Assembly (NCBI GenBank): GCA_009927195.1
Contig: RFNL01000132.1
Span: 1-7,178, forward strand
Source: Betaproteobacteria bacterium
Lineage (GTDB): Bacteria; Pseudomonadota; Gammaproteobacteria; Burkholderiales; Burkholderiaceae_C
DNA: 7,178 nt
Direction: 5' to 3'
The notes under the pieces are model-generated. The model saw nothing but the letters and a program-made list of their open reading frames with translations, was not told where the DNA came from and did not search any database. Positions 1 to 5,964 of the stretch are shown here, one piece after another. Within the stretch, counting starts at the first letter, position 1, and each line of letters begins with the position of its first letter. The position numbers and the translations under genes are program-made.

Positions 1-337
1 AATAATCCAACACCGTGTGCTTGATATTGGGCGGCATCAACCACGCGTCACCCGCCTTCATGATCATTTCACCTTGGCCCTCATGCTCAATCTTGATCCA
101 ACCTTGAAGGCAATAAACCAATTGCAAATGCACGCCGTGCATATGACGCTTGCGAACTTCATCGGTACATGGCCCGATCAGTTGAATCACATGGGCATGG
201 ACCATGCCTTCTGTGGCTTGGGCAAAACCAAAGTCGCGGTATTTCGCATAAGGGCGCAAACCATTGAGTTTGAAGTCTGACTCGCCGGTGGAGCGGCTTA
301 CCGTGAATTTTTGGGTGACATCTGAGAGTTGTTTCAT
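1..337 (-). CDS. Small cupin-domain protein, 3' end outside the window
   Basis: The first 112 residues of a single-domain cupin are visible; the frame runs off the left edge without a stop. The ATG at 335-337 follows a strong Shine-Dalgarno (AGGAG at 344-348, minus strand, 6-base spacing). The cupin metal-site pattern can be read: HMH at residues 65-67 with a further His70, a Gly at 79, then motif 2 (GDAWLMPPNIKH, residues 96-107) with His107. Gln72 is near where motif 1 usually has Glu, so the metal set is not fully canonical. No signal peptide is seen, so it is probably cytosolic. It starts 33 bases after the permease stop and is very likely the last visible gene of the transporter operon. 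Small cupins of this kind can be metal-dependent enzymes or ligand sensors; which one applies cannot be told. The fold assignment is fairly firm and the function is unknown. Confidence 0.82.
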   Translation of the reverse strand, partial: MKQLSDVTQKFTVSRSTGESDFKLNGLRPYAKYRDFGFAQATEGMVHAHVIQLIGPCTDEVRKRHMHGVHLQLVYCLQGWIKIEHEGQGEMIMKAGDAWLMPPNIKHTVLDY

Positions 338-370
338 AGGGTGCTCCTGTGTGAGAAAGAAAAGAACCAA

Positions 371-2254
371 TCAAACCTGAGAATTGAAGCTGGCCATTGC
401 ACGCCGCCTTTCCAGCCATTCACTGAATTCGCCCACAATGCCTCTGCGAAAAAGCAAGACACAAAATACAAAGATAAAACCTTGGACAACAGTCACCCAC
501 GAACCCAAGTGAGCCAGGTAGTTTTCCAAGGTAGCCACCAACAAGGCACCCACCAATGGTCCAGTCATGGTGGCCACGCCGCCAATGATGGTCATCAAAA
601 TACCGTGTCCAGACATTGTCCAGTGAATGTTGGTCAGCGAAGCCAATTGAAAATTAATGGCATCCATCGCACCTGCAATACCTGCAAAAAATGCTGACAT
701 GACAAAGGCGGCCAACTTGTAGCGCTCAACGGCATAACCCAAGGACAAAGCCCTGGCATCGTTGTCGCGTACCGCCCTGAACGAGTAACCAAAGGGTGAC
801 TTGATGATGGTATTGATAGCCACGAAGCCCAGCACAAAGATCGCCAAGCAAAAGAAATAAAGCGCAAAGGGGTCGTTCAATGCAACGCCCGCCAAACTGC
901 CGCGCGGAATGGCTTGAATGCCCTCATCATTACCGCTGAACTCCGACTGAACGATAAAGAAATAAAACATTTGGGCCATGGCCAGGGTAATCATAGAGAA
1001 GTAAATACCTTGCCTCTTGATAGACACCAGGCCCATGATGACACCCAACACTGCAGCACCCATACCCGACAACACGATTGCAGTGATCGGATCAAAGCCC
1101 CATACTTTGGCGGCAACAGCAAACACATAACTGCCACCACCATAAAAAGCCGCATGGCCAAATGACAACATGCCCCCATAGCCCAGCAGCATATTGAATG
1201 AGCATGCAAACAGTGCATAGCTCAATACCTTGATCAAAAAGGGCGGATAAATCAACAAGGGCGCAGTGATGGCCAGCAAGCCCAAAACCACATAGGTCGT
1301 TGCAGCTTTTTCGAAGGAAGCATGACTGGACTTCATGGCAGCGCCATCGGCGGGTTTGTGCTGGAGCAAGGTGCCAAACAAACCGCTGGGACGAATCAGC
1401 AAAACGATAGCCATGGCCACAAACACCACGGTGGTTGAGGCCTCGGGATAGAAAACCTTGGTCAATCCCTCCAACAAACCCAACACAAAACCACTGACAA
1501 CCGAGCCCATGATCGAGCCCATACCACCAATGACTACAACCGCAAAAACAATGATGATCAACTCCGAACCCATGCTTGCATTAACCTGGTACAAAGGGGC
1601 CGCCATGACACCGGCAAACCCAGCCAAAGCCACACCAAAGACATAGGTCAACATCATGATGCGCGGCACATTGATGCCAAATGCGCGAGTCAGCCCCGGG
1701 TTCTCCGTTGCTGCCCGTACGTAGGAGCCAATTTTTGTTTTTTCAATCAACAGCCAGGTTGCCAAACAAATCGCCACCGATACCAAAATTACCCATAATC
1801 GGTAATGCGGCAGCATCATGAAGCCCACATTCCAGGCGCCTGTGAGCAAGGCAGGTGTGGCGTAGTTGTTGCCCGAAGCACCATAGTAATTTCTGACCAC
1901 GCCCTCCAAAATCAGGGTTACCCCAAACGTCATCAACATACCGTACAAGTGGTCGAGTTTGTACAAGCGGCATAAAAAAATTCGCTCGATCAGCAAGCCC
2001 ACCAAGCCCACGACGATCGGCGCCAAGAGCAACGCCCACCAATAATTCAGTCCAAAGTGGGTCAACAGCACATAGGCCGATAAACCGCCCAACATATATT
2101 GAGCGCCGTGGGCAAAATTGACCACATTGAGCAAACCAAATATCAGCGACAGCCCCAAGCTCAGGAGCGCATAAAAACTGCCATTGATGATGCCAATCAT
2201 CAATTGCCCAAACAAGGCAGGCAGCGGGGGCAAAAGATTGAGCAGTTCGTTCAT
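371..2254 (-). CDS. Fused LivH-LivM permease of a branched-chain-type ABC importer
   Basis: A single chain of about 627 residues carries both inner-membrane permease domains of a HAAT-family importer. Residues 1 to about 295 are LivH-like: an N-terminal hydrophobic segment with NGSFYALLSLGLSL, then VVNFAHG, a cytoplasmic coupling loop around RAATENPGLTRAFGI (181-195) and the usual LivH ending RPSGLFG (289-295). A short polar linker (about 296-318) leads into a LivM-like half with GYGGMLSFGHAAFYGGGSY (359-377) and the coupling loop RAVRDNDARALSLG (494-507). Separate LivH and LivM are each about 300 residues, so the length fits a clean fusion. A GTG directly before the chosen ATG (2255-2257) could equally be the start. 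Residue numbers here count from that GTG. The gene follows livF by 12-15 bases and precedes the cupin gene by 33. The domain calls are firm; the transported substrate is not known. Confidence 0.95.
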   Translation of the reverse strand: MNELLNLLPPLPALFGQLMIGIINGSFYALLSLGLSLIFGLLNVVNFAHGAQYMLGGLSAYVLLTHFGLNYWWALLLAPIVVGLVGLLIERIFLCRLYKLDHLYGMLMTFGVTLILEGVVRNYYGASGNNYATPALLTGAWNVGFMMLPHYRLWVILVSVAICLATWLLIEKTKIGSYVRAATENPGLTRAFGINVPRIMMLTYVFGVALAGFAGVMAAPLYQVNASMGSELIIIVFAVVVIGGMGSIMGSVVSGFVLGLLEGLTKVFYPEASTTVVFVAMAIVLLIRPSGLFGTLLQHKPADGAAMKSSHASFEKAATTYVVLGLLAITAPLLIYPPFLIKVLSYALFACSFNMLLGYGGMLSFGHAAFYGGGSYVFAVAAKVWGFDPITAIVLSGMGAAVLGVIMGLVSIKRQGIYFSMITLAMAQMFYFFIVQSEFSGNDEGIQAIPRGSLAGVALNDPFALYFFCLAIFVLGFVAINTIIKSPFGYSFRAVRDNDARALSLGYAVERYKLAAFVMSAFFAGIAGAMDAINFQLASLTNIHWTMSGHGILMTIIGGVATMTGPLVGALLVATLENYLAHLGSWVTVVQGFIFVFCVLLFRRGIVGEFSEWLERRRAMASFNSQV

Positions 2255-2269
2255 CACTTGGATGATCCG

Positions 2270-2980
2270 TCAAATACCCAGATACGCATGGATCTTGGCC
2301 GTGTTCTGCCCAATCTGCGCCTGATCAAACCGATCAACGATGCGACCGCTTTCCATTATGTAGCTTTTGTCAGCCAGTTGGGCAACGAAATGAAAGCTTT
2401 GCTCGACCAAAATAATGGTGAAGCCGCGCTGTTTGAGCAGGCGAAGCACTTCACCAATTTTTTGCACGATTACCGGAGCCAAACCTTCGGTCGGTTCGTC
2501 TAGCAATATCAGCTTTGCGCCGGTGCGCAATATGCGGGCAATGGCGAGCATTTGTTGCTCGCCACCCGACAACTTGGTACCTTGGTTGCTACGCCTCTCC
2601 AGCAAGTTGGGAAAAAGGGAGTAGATTTCATCAACCGTGAAACCACCTTCTGCCACGATAGGCGGCAGCATTAAGTTTTCACTGACATTTAAGCTGGCAT
2701 AAATACCGCGATCTTCAGGGCAATATGCCAAGCCCATTCGAGAAATTTTCTCTGGTGATAAGGTGGCGATGCTTTGGTCGTAAAACATGACTTGACCGGT
2801 TTTCTTTTCGATCAAGCCCATGATGCATTTCAAGGTGGTTGACTTTCCAGCCCCATTTCGGCCCATGATGGACACGACTTCGCCCAGAGCAACTTCAATG
2901 TTTACACCATGCAAACTCTGCGAGTCGCCATACCAGGCGCGCAGGTCTTTTAGCGCCAAAACCAGGCGACGCTCAAGCAT
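2270..2980 (-). CDS. livF: LivF-type ATPase of a branched-chain-type ABC importer
   Basis: One of the two nucleotide-binding subunits that power the importer, on the cytoplasmic face of the membrane. From the chosen start it is 236 residues, the usual LivF length. Visible motifs are Walker A GRNGAGKST (40-48), a CPEDR segment at the Q-loop position (87-91), signature LSGGEQQ (137-143), Walker B LILLDEP (157-163), and VEQ (192-194) where most ABC ATPases have the switch His. VEQ and PExR are normal for LivF and separate it from LivG. It ends with the family's AYLG (232-235). The frame stays open upstream to 3061, but that start would overlap livG by about 90 bases and add residues foreign to the family. 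The ATG at 2978-2980 overlaps the livG stop by 8 bases, which suggests translational coupling, and has AAGG upstream. The symbol reflects family membership; the substrate need not be a branched-chain amino acid. Confidence 0.95.
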   Translation of the reverse strand: MLERRLVLALKDLRAWYGDSQSLHGVNIEVALGEVVSIMGRNGAGKSTTLKCIMGLIEKKTGQVMFYDQSIATLSPEKISRMGLAYCPEDRGIYASLNVSENLMLPPIVAEGGFTVDEIYSLFPNLLERRSNQGTKLSGGEQQMLAIARILRTGAKLILLDEPTEGLAPVIVQKIGEVLRLLKQRGFTIILVEQSFHFVAQLADKSYIMESGRIVDRFDQAQIGQNTAKIHAYLGI

Positions 2981-3737
2981 GGCTGGCCTTGTGTGCTGTA
3001 CCGAGATAAGCGGTTTGCACCTCGTCGTTTTGAGCAATGTCGGCGTAAGCACCCTCGGCAATTTTTTTGCCCCTGGCCAACACAGTAATCTTGTCGGAAA
3101 TGTTTGCCACCACCGACAGGTTGTGCTCCACCATCAGGACGGTTTTCTTGCCTTTAAAGCCTGCAATGATGCCGCTGATGCGCTCAATGTCTTCCAGGCC
3201 CAAACCCGACATGGGTTCATCAAGCAGCATCAGTTCGGGTTCAAGCGCCAAGGTGGTGGCTATTTCCAGTGCGCGTCTTTTGCCATAAGAAATTTCGCCC
3301 GCCGTCATGTTCGCGTCTTGAGCAAGCCCAACTTGCGTCAGCAATTCATCGATCCTCGAACGGGTCCAATCATTGAACTCACTTTTGCGCCAAAACACAA
3401 AAGATTTCTTCTCCAACAATTGCAAAGCTATTTGCAAGTTTTCGGCCAAAGTCAAACTGGGAAATATGGCTGAAATTTGAAACGAGCGCACGATGCCCAA
3501 TTTGGCGATGGCGGCCGGACCATAACCGGTGACATCGATGCCTTTGAAAGATAGCTGGCCGGCCGTCAGTGAAATGAACTTTGTCAGCAAATTGAAGGTG
3601 GTGGTTTTACCCGCTCCATTGGGCCCGATCAGTGCATGAATACTGCCGCCATGCACTTGCAAATCCACGCCATCGACAGCGACAAAGCCAGCAAACTCTT
3701 TTCGCAATGACTTGGCCTCTAAAACGATGGGGCCCAT
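2973..3737 (-). CDS. livG: LivG-type ATPase of a branched-chain-type ABC importer
   Basis: The second nucleotide-binding subunit, 254 residues, close to the usual 250-260. Motifs in order: Walker A GPNGAGKTT (38-46), Q-loop Gln87 in RSFQ, signature ISYGKRR (149-155, the LivG form of LSGGQ), Walker B LMLLDEP (169-175), switch His205 in VEHN, and the C-terminal AYLG (243-246) typical of branched-chain transporter ATPases. All catalytic residues are present. The ATG at 3735-3737 has no clear Shine-Dalgarno directly upstream. Translation may therefore be weaker than for the binding protein, which would suit an importer that needs excess periplasmic protein. An 80-base gap holding a stem-loop separates it from the binding-protein gene, and it overlaps livF at the other end. 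The symbol is given by family; specificity is set by the binding protein and permease and is unknown. Confidence 0.95.
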   Translation of the reverse strand: MGPIVLEAKSLRKEFAGFVAVDGVDLQVHGGSIHALIGPNGAGKTTTFNLLTKFISLTAGQLSFKGIDVTGYGPAAIAKLGIVRSFQISAIFPSLTLAENLQIALQLLEKKSFVFWRKSEFNDWTRSRIDELLTQVGLAQDANMTAGEISYGKRRALEIATTLALEPELMLLDEPMSGLGLEDIERISGIIAGFKGKKTVLMVEHNLSVVANISDKITVLARGKKIAEGAYADIAQNDEVQTAYLGTAHKASHA

Positions 3738-3760
3738 ATGGATTTCACGTGTTCAAGAGG

Positions 3761-3803
3761 AGCGCCTCCGCTGATGAAATAAGGCATCAGCTCTGGAAGC
3801 GCT
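3761..3803 (-). promoter_or_regulatory. Intercistronic stem-loop between binding-protein gene and livG
   Basis: In the minus-strand transcript an outer 9-bp stem, AGCGCUUCC with GGAGGCGCU (one G-U pair), is followed by a 3-base bulge (AGA) on the 5' side. An inner perfect 7-bp stem, GCUGAUG with CAUCAGC, closes an 8-base loop. It begins 14 bases after the binding-protein stop codon and ends 23 bases before the livG start. No U-run follows, so it does not look like an efficient intrinsic terminator. By analogy with hairpins downstream of binding-protein genes in other ABC importer operons, it may protect the upstream mRNA from 3' exonucleases or cause partial attenuation. The pairing is read directly; the role is inferred. 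Confidence 0.6.
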
Positions 3804-3817
3804 TGCGCCATGCATGC

Positions 3818-5038
3818 TTACTTTTTCACCATGGGGCAATCGGGGTTTGGTGAGGCATAGGCATTTTCTGGGCTGACCTTGCCAATGATTTCGTAGTAGT
3901 CCCCTGGGAACTTAGATTGCTCGGGGGACTTGACGCGGGTGAGGTACATAGGCCGCACCAATTGATGGTCGTCGCGAATCATGCCATTTTCCAGAGCAAA
4001 GGAATTGACGGGTGTTTTCTTCATCAGGGGCACGACTTGCCGTGCATCATCCGTGTTGGCTGCTTTAACGGCTTTTAGATAATGCATGGTTCCTTCGTAG
4101 TCTGCAATATGGCCCCATCCGGGTGCTTTGCCAAAAATCTGTTGGAAGCGCTTGGCCCAGGCCTTGGTGGGCTCGTTCATATCGTTGTAGGCTGGCATGA
4201 CAAAGGTGATGCCCTTGGCCGCATCTTGCCCAATGGCTTCCAAGTCTGCGCTGAAAAAGACCAGTGCCGCAATGCTCACCCCAGACTGCTGCAAACCAAA
4301 CTGGCGGCCTGCTTTGACGATGTTGACCAAGTCACCACCGCCAAAACCAACACCCAACACCTGGGCCTTGGAAGACTGGGCCTGCAAGACAAAGGATGAG
4401 ACATCGCCCGCATTGAACGGCACCCGCACATCACCCAACAACTTGCCGCCAGCGGCGTTGATGCCTGCCGTTGCGGCCGCCCTGGCCGGTGGTCCAGCGG
4501 CAGTATCTTGCACCATCAGAAACCAATTCTTTCCCCCTTTTTCGGTCACGTTGCGTGTAACTGAGGCGGCCAACGCATATGAGTCTGGTGCCCAATGGAT
4601 GGCATTAGGAATACACGACTTGCCAATCAGCTCGGAGCTCAGGGGGATGGTGTGCAACAAGGTCCGATTGGGCCGGTCTTTGGCAATGGCTTGCGCAGCC
4701 AGAGCCACCGAAGAACCCGCCAAGCCCACAACCACCGATACTCCTTCTTTATCAAACCATTGTGTGATGAGGGCTGAGCCCACGCTGGGCTTCATTTGGT
4801 GATCGGCCACCAACAGCTCAATTTTTTTACCCAAGACCGATCCACCGAAGTCATCGATAGCCATTTGAACCGCTACGGCAGAGCCCTTGCCGGTCAAGTC
4901 GCTATAGGCCGATGACATGTCTGTGCTCATGCCGATTTTGAAGGTCTGGGCCGAAGCGGCCAGGGCCAATGCAGATACGCCCAAAAATCCGGCCTTGAGC
5001 ACTTGTTGGATAAAGTTGAATGACAAACTATTTTTCAT
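3818..5038 (-). CDS. Periplasmic ligand-binding protein of the HAAT-family ABC importer
   Basis: A 406-residue type 1 periplasmic-binding-fold protein that captures the substrate and delivers it to the permease. A Sec signal peptide is clear: a Lys-containing start, hydrophobic AGFLGVSALALA (16-27) and an ASA site giving cleavage before Gln31. No lipobox Cys is present, so it should be soluble. The mature start FKIGMSTDMSSAYSD (33-47) is the typical opening of Leu/Ile/Val-type receptors, and VVVGLAGSSVALA (102-114) is the usual pocket-side loop. Only two Cys are seen, Cys142 (GKSCIPN) and Cys401 (PDCPMVKK at the extreme C-terminus); both could pair in the periplasm. It has the best ribosome binding site of the transporter genes (AAGAGG, 5045-5050, 6-base spacing) and is promoter-proximal, fitting high expression. 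This receptor family serves amino acids, amides, urea and aromatic acids, so the ligand cannot be named. Confidence 0.93.
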   Translation of the reverse strand: MKNSLSFNFIQQVLKAGFLGVSALALAASAQTFKIGMSTDMSSAYSDLTGKGSAVAVQMAIDDFGGSVLGKKIELLVADHQMKPSVGSALITQWFDKEGVSVVVGLAGSSVALAAQAIAKDRPNRTLLHTIPLSSELIGKSCIPNAIHWAPDSYALAASVTRNVTEKGGKNWFLMVQDTAAGPPARAAATAGINAAGGKLLGDVRVPFNAGDVSSFVLQAQSSKAQVLGVGFGGGDLVNIVKAGRQFGLQQSGVSIAALVFFSADLEAIGQDAAKGITFVMPAYNDMNEPTKAWAKRFQQIFGKAPGWGHIADYEGTMHYLKAVKAANTDDARQVVPLMKKTPVNSFALENGMIRDDHQLVRPMYLTRVKSPEQSKFPGDYYEIIGKVSPENAYASPNPDCPMVKK

Positions 5039-5066
5039 AGATAACCTCTTGGCATATCATGGTTGA

Positions 5067-5078
5067 ATGCACCTGCAT
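5067..5078. repeat. Short inverted repeat ATGCA-CC-TGCAT, possible operator
   Basis: A perfect 5-bp inverted repeat around a CC centre lies 29 bases upstream of the binding-protein start codon, in the shared divergent region. Its position would suit a repressor site on the transporter side or a 5'-leader element. An inverted repeat this short can occur by chance, so the sequence match is certain but the role is a guess. Confidence 0.3.
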
Positions 5079-5119
5079 GGATTTGGTAACGTTGGCACGA
5101 TCCCACACAAGAAGTGCTT

Positions 5120-5136
5120 GTTAAATCGGTATTAAC
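5120..5136. promoter_or_regulatory. Inverted repeat GTTAA-N7-TTAAC, candidate regulator-binding site
   Basis: Perfect 5-bp arms flank a 7-base centre, 18 bases upstream of the SDR GTG start. It contains a T-N11-A arrangement inside a palindrome (T5122 and A5134), the general form of LysR-type regulator boxes. GntR-type regulators also use GT...AC palindromes of similar size. It is the most AT-rich part of the divergent region. No regulator gene lies in the window to support either family, so this stays a candidate. Confidence 0.35.
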
Positions 5137-5143
5137 CCTGGAC

Positions 5144-5148
5144 AAGGA
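5144..5148 (+). promoter_or_regulatory. Ribosome binding site fixing the GTG start of the SDR gene
   Basis: AAGGA lies exactly 6 bases before the GTG at 5155. The next in-frame Met codon (residue 23) would remove the TGGSAGIG nucleotide-binding motif, so this site decides in favour of the GTG start. Confidence 0.75.
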
Positions 5149-5154
5149 AAATTT

Positions 5155-5940
5155 GTGGACCTTCATCTTCAAGGTAAATTGGTGCTCATCACTGGCGGCT
5201 CTGCAGGCATTGGCTTGGGAATGGCCAAAGCGTTTGCGGCAGAGGGGTGCTCGCTTGTTTTGGTGGCCCGCTCTGAACCTGCCCTCAAGAGGGCAGCGCA
5301 AGAAATCGCTGCGGCCCACCAGGTTTCTGTTCAAGTGCATTCCTGTGACATTGGTGACGAACGCACTGCCCAAGTTTTAAGCGAGAACTATTCGCACATC
5401 GACATCTTGGTCAATAACGCCGGCGCCATACCCGGCGGAGCCTTGGAAGATGTGTCTCAAAAGCGTTGGCGCGAGGGCTGGGAGTTGAAGGTGTTTGGCT
5501 TCATCAACATGACCCGTGCCTTCTATCAGGTGATGGCGGACAGGCGCCATGGCGTGATCCTCAACGTGATCGGCGCATCGGCAACTGGGCTAGATGCCAA
5601 ATACATCGCCGGTAGCACCGGCAATGCTGCGATAGAAAGCCTTACCAAAAGTTTGGGCAGCGCTGCGCCGGAGCACGGCGTGCGAGTGGTGGGCATCAGC
5701 CCCGGATTGGTGATGACCGAGCGCTTGCAAAAATTGCTCAAAGAGCGGGCCAACACCAATTTTGGAAACGAGTCACGCTGGCTTGAGTTGACCGCTTGCG
5801 CGCCATTTGGTCGCACAGCAACGGTAGACGAAATTGCAGCATCGGCAGTTTTTTTGGCTTCGCCAAGATCGAGTTACACCTCCGGCGCCATTCTGTATAT
5901 CGATGGTGGTTTTGTTCACCGGCACAACTGGTGGGGTTAA
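5155..5940 (+). CDS. SDR-fold protein with an altered catalytic tetrad
   Basis: A 261-residue Rossmann-fold protein of classical SDR length, resembling FabG-like oxidoreductases. The nucleotide site is intact: TGGSAGIG (13-20), Arg39 after the second strand (suggesting NADP(H) rather than NAD(H)), Asp65 in CDIGD and NNAG (87-90). SPGLVMTE (172-179) and the C-terminal IDGG (249-252) are also normal. The active site is not. Aligned on the helix AGSTGNAAIESLTKSLG (152-168), the YxxxK Tyr is Gly153 and the Lys is Asn157. The Asn of the tetrad is Lys112, and the Ser position is Gly140 unless a shorter loop brings in Ser142. Tyr150 lies three residues before the expected Tyr. It heads the plus-strand operon, 24 bases before the dioxygenase gene. 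It may be a non-reductive enzyme, a pseudoenzyme or an SDR with a relocated active site. The fold is firm and the reaction unknown. Confidence 0.92.
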   Translation: MDLHLQGKLVLITGGSAGIGLGMAKAFAAEGCSLVLVARSEPALKRAAQEIAAAHQVSVQVHSCDIGDERTAQVLSENYSHIDILVNNAGAIPGGALEDVSQKRWREGWELKVFGFINMTRAFYQVMADRRHGVILNVIGASATGLDAKYIAGSTGNAAIESLTKSLGSAAPEHGVRVVGISPGLVMTERLQKLLKERANTNFGNESRWLELTACAPFGRTATVDEIAASAVFLASPRSSYTSGAILYIDGGFVHRHNWWG

Positions 5941-5964
5941 TTCACCGGACTTTAGGAGAGCCGT

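Larger units (their letters stand above)
5039..5154. promoter_or_regulatory. Divergent intergenic region, presumed to hold both operon promoters
   Basis: These 116 bases separate the start codons of the divergent binding-protein and SDR genes, so promoters and operators for both operons should lie here or just inside the genes. No convincing sigma-70 -35/-10 pair with proper spacing was found on either strand. One weak plus-strand match is TTTTCA (5032-5037) and TATCAT (5055-5060) spaced by 17, but it overlaps the binding-protein start. Two inverted repeats are visible and listed separately. The ribosome binding sites of the flanking genes sit at the two ends. Confidence 0.6.

Noticed and set aside
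1743..2273. A 176-codon minus-strand frame overlapping the start of the permease gene.
   Set aside because: It is out of frame with the clearly real LivH domain; the Trp- and Cys-rich translation has no membrane or domain logic.
2981..3061. An N-terminal extension of LivF from an upstream start at 3061.
   Set aside because: It would lie within livG, adds residues not seen in LivF proteins, and the ATG at 2978-2980 gives the normal length with a typical stop-start overlap.
2820..3473. A 217-codon open frame on the plus strand opposite livF and livG.
   Set aside because: It lies wholly antisense to two ATPase genes with intact motifs, shows no recognisable domain and is best explained as a shadow frame.
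3761..3803. The stem-loop as an intrinsic terminator of the binding-protein gene.
   Set aside because: No U-tract follows on the minus-strand transcript, and the transporter subunits it would cut off are needed with the binding protein.
3809..3816. The CATGCATG palindrome next to the binding-protein stop codon.
   Set aside because: An 8-base palindrome overlapping no promoter is expected by chance, and it is not part of the neighbouring stem-loop.
4197..4802. A 201-codon open frame on the plus strand opposite the binding-protein gene.
   Set aside because: Its composition (runs of Pro, Thr and Ala) mirrors the reverse of a well-supported gene, and no family pattern is visible.
5032..5060. 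A sigma-70 promoter for the SDR operon, TTTTCA with TATCAT at 17-base spacing.
   Set aside because: The -35 matches only 4 of 6 positions and overlaps the divergent start codon; without conservation or start-site data it is too weak to list.
5092..5108. A sigma-54 promoter beginning at TTGGCAC.
   Set aside because: The first half resembles the -24 element, but the expected TTGCA-like -12 element is missing at the right distance.
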